Positions 25,701 through 33,836 of a DNA stretch of 64,000 bases are shown in pieces; the stretch's first letter is position 1; every line of letters starts with the position of its first letter. The stretch is from Poseidonibacter lekithochrous (lineage in GTDB: Bacteria; Campylobacterota; Campylobacteria; Campylobacterales; Arcobacteraceae): NCBI RefSeq assembly GCF_018861145.1, contig NZ_JAHKQT010000013.1:62001-126000 (forward strand). The letters run 5' to 3'. A program made the translations under genes and the position numbers. A model generated the notes under the pieces. It had not been told where the DNA came from. It saw only the letters and a program-made list of their open reading frames with translations, and ran no database searches.

Positions 25701-26576
25701 ATGAAGAAAGAAACTCTTAAAAAAAGAACTAAAATAGCAAATAATATTATGTACTATATTTATACTCATATTGATACAGATATTGATATCGAAGAGTTGA
25801 GTATAGATTTACATGTAAGTAAATTCCATATGCATCGTATTTTTAAAGAAGCTTTTGGAAGAAATATATATGAAAGTATCAAATCAATAAGACTACAAAA
25901 AGCCTCAAATTTACTTTTGACAAATAAATTATCGACAATTTCTAATATAGCAAATATATGTGGATATTCGTCTCAATCATCTTTTATAAAGATTTTTAAA
26001 GAAAGGTTTGAACAAACACCAAAGCAGTGGAGAACTGGAGGATATAAAAATTATTCAAATAAGATTTTAAAACAATCTTTAATAGCAATGAATTCAACAG
26101 CAGATTTTTCTAATATTAAACCTACTATTGTAAAAATGCCAGCATTAAAAAGTTTTTATATTAGAAATAGAGGTTATAACATAAATATCACAAATACATG
26201 GCAAAAATTATATACTTGGGTTTTGAGTAATAATATAAAATCATATAAGCAAATTGCTCTTTTTCATGATAATCCTACAATTACTCCTTTAAATGAATGT
26301 CAATATATCGCTTGTATAGTTCCAGATGAAAATGAGGAGATAACAAGCGATAGATTACCAAACTTTTATATTGCAAAAGGAGTTTATGCAAGATTTGATT
26401 TAAAAGGGAAAAAAGGAGATGCACTAAAATTTATTCATTGGGTTTATCATGAATGGCTTCCAAATAGTGAATATGAAACAACTACAAAACCTTCTTATAC
26501 AGAATACAAGAAGAATAATTATTTAAGTGAAGATGATGAGTTTGATATTAGTTTTTATGTTTCGATTAGTTTTTAA
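25701..26576 (+). CDS. AraC-family regulator with GyrI-like effector domain
   Basis: Transcription factor of 291 residues. The AraC double helix-turn-helix is at the N-terminus (about 20-110: VSKFHMHRIFKEAFG, then ANICGYSSQSSFIKIFKERF and TPKQWR). The C-terminal half (about 130-291) is a GyrI/SOUL-like small-molecule-binding domain, as in Rob- and BmrR-type regulators. The ligand is unknown; an alcohol, aldehyde or PQQ-related compound would fit the island. Its promoter carries phased GCTA units, so it is probably a target of the island regulator. No ribosome site precedes the ATG. Confidence 0.8.
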   Translation: MKKETLKKRTKIANNIMYYIYTHIDTDIDIEELSIDLHVSKFHMHRIFKEAFGRNIYESIKSIRLQKASNLLLTNKLSTISNIANICGYSSQSSFIKIFKERFEQTPKQWRTGGYKNYSNKILKQSLIAMNSTADFSNIKPTIVKMPALKSFYIRNRGYNINITNTWQKLYTWVLSNNIKSYKQIALFHDNPTITPLNECQYIACIVPDENEEITSDRLPNFYIAKGVYARFDLKGKKGDALKFIHWVYHEWLPNSEYETTTKPSYTEYKKNNYLSEDDEFDISFYVSISF

Positions 26577-26597
26577 AAAATAAAATATTTAAAGAAG

Positions 26598-26640
26598 AAG
26601 CTTAAGATAAAAATTAATTTATCTTAAGCTTTATATTTTT
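26598..26640. terminator. bidirectional terminator between the AraC and peroxidase genes
   Basis: Perfect 14-bp stem: 26598-26611 pairs with 26618-26631, six-base loop, followed by TATATTTTT. It serves the AraC gene on + and sits at the 3' end of the peroxidase gene on -. Confidence 0.8.
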
Positions 26641-27661
26641 AATCAAATGCTGGTTTTGAAGTATCCTTAGTAGATTCTGGTAGTTGAGGATATGAGATAT
26701 CTGGTTTTCTACCTTTTACTGTTTTTAAGAAAGTTACAATTGAAGCAGCTTCTTCATCAGAAATTGCAATTCCTAATTGTACAGAACCCATTTCTTGTAC
26801 AGCTTCACTTAAAGACCAAATTTGTCCATTATGGAAATATGGAGCAGTCTCAGTAATATTTCTTAGAGTTGGAGTTTTTACCATCCCTTGTGCATTACCT
26901 TTAAAATCACCTACACTTGCAAATTTATACTTTGCAGCTAATTCAAAAGGTTGCATTGTTCCACCAAGTGCAATTCCATTATGACAAGAAGCACAGCCTT
27001 TATCTATAAAAGTGTTTAATCCTGCTTTTTCTTCTTTTGTTAAAGCGTTTTCATTACCATTTAAATAATCATCAAATGGTGATGGAGTAACTAGAATCTT
27101 TTCAAAAGTAGCTATTGTTTCAGTAATTTTTGTAAAATCAATTTTTACATTTTTTCCATATGCATTTTGGAATTCATTCACATACTCAGGAATTGAGTTT
27201 ATTCTTTGTTCAACAAGTGAAGCTGGTGCAGCCATTTCTGGACCAGCTTCAATAGGACCTTTTGCTTGATCAGCTAAGTGAGGACTTCGTCCATCCCAAA
27301 ATTGCGCTTTAAAAAATACAGAGTTATATACAGTTGGTGAATTTAAGTGATGAGGATTAGCAGTCCAACCATGACCAATTGCAGCTGGAATTCCATCTGC
27401 TCCACCAAGTCCAACATTATGACAAGTATTACATGAGATTATTCCACTCTTTGAAAGTCTTGGATCAAAATATAATTTTTTACCAAGTTCAACTTTCTCT
27501 TTAGTAATTGGATCATTCTTATCATTAATTAACTTCATTAATTCTGCTTTATCAGCAGGAATTGGCATCATGCCATTTTCTGATGCTTTTTGTATTAATG
27601 ATGATGCAAATAAAGAACCTGTACCTAACACACATATTGTTAACGCGTTTACTAATTTCAT
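26639..27661 (-). CDS. di-haem cytochrome c peroxidase
   Basis: Exported protein of 340 residues (signal peptide about 1-19) with two haem c sites, C77-N-T-C80-H81 and C223-A-S-C226-H227. The region PTVYNSVFFKAQFWDGRSPH and PTLRNITETAPYFHNG are typical of bacterial CcpA/MauG peroxidases. It reduces periplasmic peroxide with electrons from cytochrome c. Its place in the island may protect the quinoproteins, or it may share the PedF electron pool (inference). No GCTA box lies upstream. Confidence 0.9.
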   Translation of the reverse strand: MKLVNALTICVLGTGSLFASSLIQKASENGMMPIPADKAELMKLINDKNDPITKEKVELGKKLYFDPRLSKSGIISCNTCHNVGLGGADGIPAAIGHGWTANPHHLNSPTVYNSVFFKAQFWDGRSPHLADQAKGPIEAGPEMAAPASLVEQRINSIPEYVNEFQNAYGKNVKIDFTKITETIATFEKILVTPSPFDDYLNGNENALTKEEKAGLNTFIDKGCASCHNGIALGGTMQPFELAAKYKFASVGDFKGNAQGMVKTPTLRNITETAPYFHNGQIWSLSEAVQEMGSVQLGIAISDEEAASIVTFLKTVKGRKPDISYPQLPESTKDTSKPAFD

Positions 27662-27804
27662 TGTTGTCTCCTTTTAATGAATATAAAATTTTAGGATAAA
27701 AATTATTAAAAGAAGTTTAATATTCTATAAGTTTTACTTATGAAATAAGATAAAATATATCCTATTTAAAGGGGTTTGTGATTTTATTTTTATATGATAT
27801 TAGA

Positions 27805-27837
27805 TAATTAAAACTTATGGAATATAAGTTTTAATTA
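27805..27837 (-). terminator. terminator after the OmpR-type regulator
   Basis: Perfect 14-bp stem: 27805-27818 pairs with 27824-27837, loop GGAAT. It overlaps the stop codon of the regulator and separates it from the peroxidase gene downstream. Confidence 0.7.
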
Positions 27838-28490
27838 GGTCTTTCAACCATATATCCACTACCTCTAATATTTTTGATAAAATCTTCTTTTAGAACTTTT
27901 TTAACTCGATTTACTTCAGCTCTAATAGTAGCATTATCAATAAAATCATCATTCCAAACATAGTTTCTAAACATATCATATTGAACTACTAAACTTCTGT
28001 TATGTGCAAGTAGTTCGATAATTTGTATTTGTCTTTTTGGAAGAATTTGTGGTTCATTATTAAATAATAATGTCATAGTTTCACTGTCATAAGAGTAGTT
28101 TTTTGATAATCTTTTATGTTTTTGGGGAACAATTGTTGTTTTTAAAATTTTATTTATTCTTATTGTTAATTCTTTTAAATGAAAAGGCTTTTTTAAATAA
28201 TCATGACATCCAATATCAAAGGCTCTTGAAATATCTTCTATTTCAATTAGAGCAGAAATATAAATAGTAGGAACCATTCTTTTTTGTTCATGTAAAGTTT
28301 CTAGTACAGTGAAACCATTAATATCAGGTAAATTAATATCTAAAATAAGTAAGTCGAACTTTTCTTTTTCTAATACTTCCATACACTCTTGTCCTGTAGT
28401 TGTACTTTTTACTACATGTCCTGTTGATGCTAAGTATTCACTTATCATCTCATTTAACATTGAATCATCTTCTAATAGTAATATTTTCAT
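27831..28490 (-). CDS. OmpR/PhoB-family response regulator, partner of the FIST kinase
   Basis: Response regulator of 219 residues. The receiver is complete: D8/D9, phospho-acceptor D51 (LILDINLPDING) and K101 (LKKPF). The C-terminal winged helix (LPKRQIQIIELLAHNRSLVV, then NRVKKVL and IRGSGYMVE) is of the OmpR type. Its start overlaps the kinase stop by four bases (ATGA). OmpR/PhoB proteins bind direct repeats spaced one helical turn apart that replace the -35 box, exactly the form of the island's GCTA promoters, so this is the leading candidate for the island activator (inference). It differs from the LuxR-type regulators of Pseudomonas ethanol oxidation. Confidence 0.88.
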   Translation of the reverse strand: MKILLLEDDSMLNEMISEYLASTGHVVKSTTTGQECMEVLEKEKFDLLILDINLPDINGFTVLETLHEQKRMVPTIYISALIEIEDISRAFDIGCHDYLKKPFHLKELTIRINKILKTTIVPQKHKRLSKNYSYDSETMTLLFNNEPQILPKRQIQIIELLAHNRSLVVQYDMFRNYVWNDDFIDNATIRAEVNRVKKVLKEDFIKNIRGSGYMVERPN

Positions 28491-30403
28491 TTTATTTCCT
28501 TAAATATATATGTAAATGACGCCCAGTTTTCACCAGATGCTAATTGTATTCCAACATTTTCTTCACTACAAATACGTTTTACTAAGTTTAATCCAAGACC
28601 AAAGCCTTCTTGGTCATTGATTTGTTCTCTATAATATTCTTCAAATATTTTTTGCTGATCTAGTATCTGTTTTGAACGACTTTCTATTATTAAATGACAA
28701 TCATGATTCATGATATTTAGCTTAACTACTATTGTTTCATTTGGGAGGGAATATTTAATTGCATTTGTAAGATTGTTATCAACTATTCTTTGAAGTTTAA
28801 TTTCATTAAAATCTAATAAAATCTCTTTTCTTTGTGCGGAAAAATCAAATTCACATTTAAATTTTATTGCAGATTGTGTAAAGAAATCAATTCTACTTCT
28901 TACAAAATCTACTAAGTTAATCTCATGTGTTGCTTCATTGACTTGATTCTTTTTTATTAAATAAGATAAATCATCATATATGCTAGAAATGTTTTTCATA
29001 GCAACTTCTATATTTGATAAGTGCTTATTTTTCCCATTTTCCATTTCATACATTTCAATATTTCCCATTATAATTGATAAGGGTGTATTTGTTTCATGAA
29101 CAGCATGTTTTAAAAACTGCTTTTGAGAATCAACTAAATTTTGTGCATAAACTTTACCTTCTTCTAACTCTTTTGATTGTTTGTCATAATCTTCTGATGA
29201 TTGTTGTATTAAATGTGTTAGAGCCTGTAGACTTCTTGCATGTTCACTTATAGGTTGTGTGTCTTTTTCTAATTCACAAGAAACCTTTTTAATATTCTTA
29301 ATATTTTCTAATTCACTTAATGCAACAATTGTAAATGTTTGATTTAATAACTCATTATTTCCATTATCATGATAAAACTCACCATAAGTAAAAAAACCAG
29401 AAGTAGGGGCAATTAGTGAAAATGGCTTTATTTCAATATCAACCATACTTGGCATATATCTTCTTCTTGCCATACATGAATATATAAAAAAAGATTGTGT
29501 ATCTTTTATGTTAGAAGTGTCAAATAAAGATTCTAAAGGATTATTCATAATAAGTTCAACATTACCAAAGCCTAGTTTTACTTTATCTCCTTTATATAAG
29601 TTTCCTGCAAAACTTAAACTTCCATCTTTATGCTTTTGTATAACAGCGCGTGCTACAGGAAGGTTATTTCTTTGTGCAATTAATGGAAATTCAATACCCG
29701 TAGCTGGAAGAGCTTTTGCTACATATTCCCCTAAATATTTTTCATAAAAGTCTAAAGGTTTCATTCCTGATATTTGATAAACTCTATTATCTACTACTTT
29801 TTCAATAGTATGCTCAATACCAATTGGTGACCAATTAAAATTATAGGCATTGTTTACTTTTAATATTTTAGAATCCAAAGCAACACCCACTGCACCTTTT
29901 ACAAGTATTTGATTTTGAGAAGATACAAAGGTTTGCGTAAAGTTTGCATTATCTCCTGCCATTCCCCCTGTTACTATAACTTTGTTATTTACAGATTGAA
30001 TACCTTTTAAAAAGGATTCACCATTTGTTTTATCTCCATCACTAAATGTAATAAGTAGTTTGGTATCTTTAGTACAAAGTTCATTTGCTAAGTCTACACC
30101 ATTACTAAAAGAATCTTTTCTTCTAACAAAGGTAGTCTTTAATTTTGTATTTTCAAATATAGATATAGAAATAATAGTTTTACAAGTAGTTATTTGACTA
30201 TTATTAATTTCTCCATCTGTAGATGAACCAATACAAATAGCTTGAGGTAACTCATCTAATAATGTAGAAACTATTTCCTTTAAAACGGATTTTTTATCTC
30301 CACAAAATATTTGAATTAATATATTTTCTTCTTTTTTTAAGGAATTAAAATCAATTAAGGTATCTAATGCGTTGTTGTTATATGTATAGTTAAATGTTTT
30401 CAT
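28487..30403 (-). CDS. FIST-domain sensor histidine kinase
   Basis: Soluble hybrid of a FIST sensor and a histidine kinase, about 638 residues from ATG 30403. FIST_N lies near 10-200 (ICIGSSTDGEI, VIVTGGMAGDNANF), FIST_C near 200-370 (NRVYQISGMKPLDFYEKYLG, FSLIAPTSGFFTYGEF), then a coiled linker. The phospho-acceptor histidine is in KHAVHETNTPLS, with NNLTNAIKYS and GFGLGLNLVK in the ATPase domain. FIST is a cytoplasmic small-ligand sensor, so the signal is probably a metabolite inside the cell. An in-frame TTG at 30514 would add 37 residues but lies inside the GCTA array; GCTACAAT sits just before ATG 30403, hinting at a leaderless transcript. Confidence 0.82.
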   Translation of the reverse strand: MKTFNYTYNNNALDTLIDFNSLKKEENILIQIFCGDKKSVLKEIVSTLLDELPQAICIGSSTDGEINNSQITTCKTIISISIFENTKLKTTFVRRKDSFSNGVDLANELCTKDTKLLITFSDGDKTNGESFLKGIQSVNNKVIVTGGMAGDNANFTQTFVSSQNQILVKGAVGVALDSKILKVNNAYNFNWSPIGIEHTIEKVVDNRVYQISGMKPLDFYEKYLGEYVAKALPATGIEFPLIAQRNNLPVARAVIQKHKDGSLSFAGNLYKGDKVKLGFGNVELIMNNPLESLFDTSNIKDTQSFFIYSCMARRRYMPSMVDIEIKPFSLIAPTSGFFTYGEFYHDNGNNELLNQTFTIVALSELENIKNIKKVSCELEKDTQPISEHARSLQALTHLIQQSSEDYDKQSKELEEGKVYAQNLVDSQKQFLKHAVHETNTPLSIIMGNIEMYEMENGKNKHLSNIEVAMKNISSIYDDLSYLIKKNQVNEATHEINLVDFVRSRIDFFTQSAIKFKCEFDFSAQRKEILLDFNEIKLQRIVDNNLTNAIKYSLPNETIVVKLNIMNHDCHLIIESRSKQILDQQKIFEEYYREQINDQEGFGLGLNLVKRICSEENVGIQLASGENWASFTYIFKEIK

Positions 30404-30494
30404 GAAATATTGTAGCATATAAAATAAAAAAATTAAAGAAAAAAAACCTTTGAAAAGCTCGAAAAATAGGGAAATTGTAACAAAAAAACGCATC

Positions 30495-30548
30495 GCTATA
30501 TTCATGCTATACAAATGCTAAATTCATGCTATACTAGTCATGTAGAAT
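30495..30548 (+). promoter_or_regulatory. four-unit GCTA array, promoter of the aldehyde dehydrogenase gene
   Basis: GCTA starts at 30495, 30506, 30517 and 30528, each exactly 11 bp apart. The -10 TAGAAT (30543-30548) follows the last unit by the usual 11 bases. This is the longest array in the window and lies between the aldehyde dehydrogenase and the divergent FIST kinase gene. Confidence 0.82.
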
Positions 30549-30623
30549 TTCATCAAGCGAAAAACAATCTTTTTTATAAAGAAGATGTTTTTTCATAAAT
30601 TAAACAAATAAAAGGACTATAAA

Positions 30624-32120
30624 ATGGCATATACTAAACCTCAATATCAAGAACAATTTGAAAACTTTATCGGCGGAGAGTGGGTTGCACCTCTAAGTGG
30701 AGAATACTTTGATAATCTATCACCTGTTGATGGAGAAGTTCTTACAAGAATTCCAAGATCAAACGAAGCAGATGTAGATGCCGCAGTAGCAGCTGGATTA
30801 GAAGCTTTCCAAACTTTTAAGCATTCTTCAGTAATTGAAAGATCAACAATGTTAAATAAAGTTGCAGATGCAATTGAAGCTAACTTAGAAGCAATTGCAA
30901 TTGCAGAAACTTTAGATAATGGTAAAGCAGTTAGAGAAACTTTAGCAGCTGATGTTCCTTTGGTTGTTGACCACTTTAGATACTTTGCTTCTGTAATTAG
31001 AGGTGAATCTGGTGATGTTTCGGATTTAGATGAAAATACTATTTCTCAAGAAATTCACGAACCTTTAGGTGTTGTTGCACAAATTATTCCATGGAATTTC
31101 CCATTATTAATGGCTGCATGGAAAATTGCACCGGCTTTAGCTGCTGGTAATACTGTTGTATTAAAACCTGCATCTGCAACTCCAATGTCAATTTTAATTT
31201 TAATGGAAACAATTAAAGATGTTCTTCCAAAAGGTCTTGTTAATGTTATTAACGGTGCTGGTGGAAAAATTGGTAAACATTTATCAACTCATCCAGATAT
31301 CAAAAAAGTTGGATTTACAGGTGAAACTACTACTGGTCAGTTAATTATGCAATATGCAACTGAAAATATTATTCCTTCTACATTAGAACTTGGTGGTAAA
31401 TCACCAAACATCTTCTTAGAATCAATCATGGATAAAGATGATGAATTCTTTGATAAAGCAATTGAAGGTCTTGTATTATTTGCATTTAACTCAGGAGAAG
31501 TTTGTACTTGTCCATCAAGAGCATTAATTCAAGAATCAATTTATGAACCATTTATGAAAAGATGTTTAGAAAGAATTGAAGCTATTACACAAGAAAATCC
31601 ATTAGATCCTACAACTAAAATGGGTGCTCAGTGTTCAGTTTCTCAAAAACAAAAGATTCTTGAGTATATCAAAATCGGTAAAGATGAAGGTGCTGAATGT
31701 TTAATTGGTGGAGAAGCTTATGATAATAAAACTTATCCAAATGGAAACTATATTAAACCTACAATCTTCAAAGGTCACAACAAAATGAGAGTATTCCAAG
31801 AAGAAATTTTTGGACCTGTTTTAGCAGTTACAACTTTTAAAACTGAAGAAGAAGCACTTGAAATTGCAAATGACACTATCTACGGATTAGGTTCAGGTGT
31901 ATGGTCAAGAGATGCACACCAATTACATAAATTCTCAAGAGGAATTGAAGCTGGTAGAGTTTGGGTAAATTGTTACCACATGTACCCATCTCATGCATCA
32001 TTTGGTGGATACAAAAAATCAGGTATTGGTAGAGAAACACATATGATGATGTTAAACTCTTACAGACATACAAAAAATATTTTAACTTCATACTCAAAAG
32101 ATGCTATGGGATTCTTTTAG
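30624..32120 (+). CDS. NAD-dependent aldehyde dehydrogenase (ExaC/AldB-like)
   Basis: Cytoplasmic aldehyde dehydrogenase of 498 residues that oxidises the aldehyde made by the quinoproteins to the acid. Catalytic residues are E255 in LELGGKSPN and C294 in FNSGEVCTCPSR; the NAD region shows IIPWNFPLLMAAWK and GFTGETTTG. The N-terminal NFIGGEWVAPLSGEYFDN recalls ExaC/AldB acetaldehyde dehydrogenases. Transcription starts from the four-unit GCTA array, so it belongs to the island regulon. A DUF779 gene, often next to such enzymes, follows after a terminator. AAAAGGACT precedes the ATG. Confidence 0.92.
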   Translation: MAYTKPQYQEQFENFIGGEWVAPLSGEYFDNLSPVDGEVLTRIPRSNEADVDAAVAAGLEAFQTFKHSSVIERSTMLNKVADAIEANLEAIAIAETLDNGKAVRETLAADVPLVVDHFRYFASVIRGESGDVSDLDENTISQEIHEPLGVVAQIIPWNFPLLMAAWKIAPALAAGNTVVLKPASATPMSILILMETIKDVLPKGLVNVINGAGGKIGKHLSTHPDIKKVGFTGETTTGQLIMQYATENIIPSTLELGGKSPNIFLESIMDKDDEFFDKAIEGLVLFAFNSGEVCTCPSRALIQESIYEPFMKRCLERIEAITQENPLDPTTKMGAQCSVSQKQKILEYIKIGKDEGAECLIGGEAYDNKTYPNGNYIKPTIFKGHNKMRVFQEEIFGPVLAVTTFKTEEEALEIANDTIYGLGSGVWSRDAHQLHKFSRGIEAGRVWVNCYHMYPSHASFGGYKKSGIGRETHMMMLNSYRHTKNILTSYSKDAMGFF

Positions 32121-32146
32121 ACTCAAAGCTTAGTAGAGTTATAATT

Positions 32147-32180
32147 AATGCATAGAAGTTTACTTCTATGCATTTTTTTT
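32147..32180 (+). terminator. terminator after the aldehyde dehydrogenase gene
   Basis: Perfect 12-bp stem: 32147-32158 with 32163-32174, loop TTTA, followed by a run of T to 32180. Confidence 0.85.
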
Positions 32181-32226
32181 TGGAATTTTTACATATTTTG
32201 AATGATAAAAATTAAAAGGATTTATT

Positions 32227-32607
32227 ATGAGTATTGAAAGAGTAGCTATTACTCCTGCAGCAGCAGAGGTTGTAGAGAAACTTAAAGCCGAACATGGTGA
32301 ATTAGTATTTAACCAAAGTGGTGGTTGCTGTGATGGAACTGCTCCTATGTGTTATGCAAAAGGTGATTTTTATGTGCCTTCACGAAATATAAAACTAGGC
32401 GTTCTTTGTGGTTGTGATTTTTTTATAGATAAAGACCAATTTGAATACTTTAGACACTCACATATTACAGTTGATGTAAAAGAAGAAAAAGCTGCTTTTG
32501 GTAATTCTTTCTCTTTAGAAATAGATTTAGGATATCAGTTTGTTACAAAATCTAGAATCTTCACTGACGAAGAATATGCACAATTAGATGAGAATGAAAA
32601 GAAATAA
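32227..32607 (+). CDS. DUF779 family protein, aldehyde dehydrogenase companion
   Basis: Small protein of 126 residues with a compact cysteine motif: C34-C35 in SGGCCDGTAPMC (next Cys at 42) and a further CGC near residue 60. This is the DUF779 pattern. Genes of this family commonly sit beside acetaldehyde dehydrogenase genes, which is also the case here. The cysteines could bind a metal or a thiol adduct; no reaction is known to me. AAAAGGAT precedes the ATG. Confidence 0.75.
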   Translation: MSIERVAITPAAAEVVEKLKAEHGELVFNQSGGCCDGTAPMCYAKGDFYVPSRNIKLGVLCGCDFFIDKDQFEYFRHSHITVDVKEEKAAFGNSFSLEIDLGYQFVTKSRIFTDEEYAQLDENEKK

Positions 32608-32608
32608 A

Positions 32609-32637
32609 AAGAAGTAGAATTAAGTTTCTACTTTTCT
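32609..32637. terminator. convergent terminator between DUF779 and exbD
   Basis: Eight-bp stem AAGTAGAA (32612-32619) with TTCTACTT (32626-32633), flanked by A and T runs, overlapping the exbD stop. Confidence 0.6.
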
Positions 32638-33014
32638 TCGTTTGTAACTAATGCTAAATTAGTTAGATTATATTTTTGAAGTAAGTCTAATACTCTTACA
32701 ACTCTTTGATACTCCACTTTTTTATCAATTCTTACTATTACTGATTTATTTTTATTTTCAATTACTTTTAAATTATCTTCTAAAGAATCAAAAGATACTT
32801 CAATACCTTTAATTGCCAGTTTCTCAGAGCTTAATTCTATAAATACCTGATCTTTATCTATTTTCATTTCTTTAGCACTTGAGCTTGGTAAATCAAGGAT
32901 TAATGCTAATTCATCTTTTTTAAATACAGAACTTACAATAAAAAATATTAGCAAAATAAATACAACATCAATAATAGGTGTTAAATCTAATCCTAAAGCT
33001 TCTCTTCTTTTCAT
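32628..33014 (-). CDS. exbD: ExbD/TolR-type biopolymer transport protein
   Basis: Inner-membrane protein of 128 residues: a short cytoplasmic start (MKRREALGLDLTPIIDVVFI) with the proton-path aspartate in LTPIIDVVF, one transmembrane helix at about 14-32, and a periplasmic domain. It works with ExbB to energise TonB-dependent outer-membrane receptors. No tonB gene or receptor gene is in the window. It lies inside the island between the aldehyde dehydrogenase and the calcium-type dehydrogenase, so uptake of metal or PQQ is a possible task, but iron uptake is equally likely. Confidence 0.85.
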   Translation of the reverse strand: MKRREALGLDLTPIIDVVFILLIFFIVSSVFKKDELALILDLPSSSAKEMKIDKDQVFIELSSEKLAIKGIEVSFDSLEDNLKVIENKNKSVIVRIDKKVEYQRVVRVLDLLQKYNLTNLALVTNEEK

Positions 33015-33034
33015 ATTATTTACTACTTCTCATG

Positions 33035-33514
33035 TTACTTTGAACCTACTATCTCTTTTTTAGCTTTTAGTTCTATAGCATCAATCATAAAAATAAAGTG
33101 ATTATAAGCAATATGATGGGGAATGGCAACTATTAATCCTGTAATAGTAGTAATTAGAGCAATTGCAATGCCATTTGAGAAAATAGTAGGATCACCTAAC
33201 CCATTTGCTGTTATTGCTTCAAAGGATTTATATACACCTATTACTGTTCCTAATAATCCTAAAAGTGGTGCTATTGTAGCAATATTTTTAATATAAGTAA
33301 GTCCTGACTCTAGTTTCTTTACTTCATATTCAATTTGCGAGATTATACTTGAATTTGATTCTAAATCAGTTTTATTTTTGATTCTTTTTATCATTGCATT
33401 TTTTCTAGGAAGAGTGAAAAACTTCCAAAGAATAATAGTAAAACCAATTGCATTTAATGCAATTAAAATATATACGATTATTCCACCTTTCTCAATATAG
33501 TCCATTAATATCAT
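33035..33514 (-). CDS. exbB: ExbB/TolQ/MotA-type proton channel protein
   Basis: Inner-membrane protein of 159 residues with three hydrophobic helices (about 12-30, 78-100, 112-140). Family text is IATIAPLLGLLGTVIGVYKSF and ALITTITGLIVAIPHHIAYN. Partner of the ExbD gene 20 bp downstream. The short form is common in Campylobacterota. A Fur-box-like palindrome lies upstream in the shared intergenic region. Confidence 0.87.
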   Translation of the reverse strand: MILMDYIEKGGIIVYILIALNAIGFTIILWKFFTLPRKNAMIKRIKNKTDLESNSSIISQIEYEVKKLESGLTYIKNIATIAPLLGLLGTVIGVYKSFEAITANGLGDPTIFSNGIAIALITTITGLIVAIPHHIAYNHFIFMIDAIELKAKKEIVGSK

Positions 33515-33836
33515 AGAAACCTCATTAGTTTTTTGTAATTGTACATAACTTTTGTTAATAGATAGTATATAGATTTATATTGAAAATACGTTAATTTATT
33601 TAATTAATTAAACTAATTTTCTCTTTTTTCTAGTCAAATTAAATAAATAATTAGTTATTGAGAATGATATTTGTTATTGTAAAGCCCATAAAAAGGTACT
33701 TTATTATTAAATAATAATTTTTGCTAAACTTATGCTATATAATCATTGTATCATTTTTGCTAGTTATCTTAATTGGACCAGTTAATGTCTGTTTAAATAA
33801 ATAAGATAATAATTTAATAATATGGGAGTGTGTAAA
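33515..33836. promoter_or_regulatory. 322-bp divergent intergenic region, exbB / calcium-type dehydrogenase, with Fur-like site
   Basis: The only gene-free stretch over 300 bp. It is very AT-rich. GAGAATGATATTTGTTATT at 33660-33678 matches 14 of 19 bases of the Escherichia coli Fur consensus. Farther right is the GCTA tandem promoter of the dehydrogenase (33723-33754), plus one extra GCTA at 33759 out of helical register. Nothing else recognisable. Confidence 0.5.
33723..33754 (+). promoter_or_regulatory. GCTA tandem-box promoter of the calcium-type dehydrogenase
   Basis: GCTA at 33723, spacer AACTTAT, GCTA at 33734, 11 bases, then TATCAT at 33749-33754. A second possible -10, TATAAT, overlaps the box at 33738-33743. 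Leader of about 70 bases. Confidence 0.75.

Noticed and set aside
30404-30514. 37-residue hydrophobic N-terminal extension of the FIST kinase from TTG 30514
   Set aside because: It begins inside the GCTA array, has no ribosome site, and FIST proteins are usually soluble; ATG 30403 fits better.
33759-33762. A third GCTA after the calcium-type dehydrogenase box
   Set aside because: It is 25 bp from the previous unit, out of 11-bp register, and lies past the -10; likely chance.
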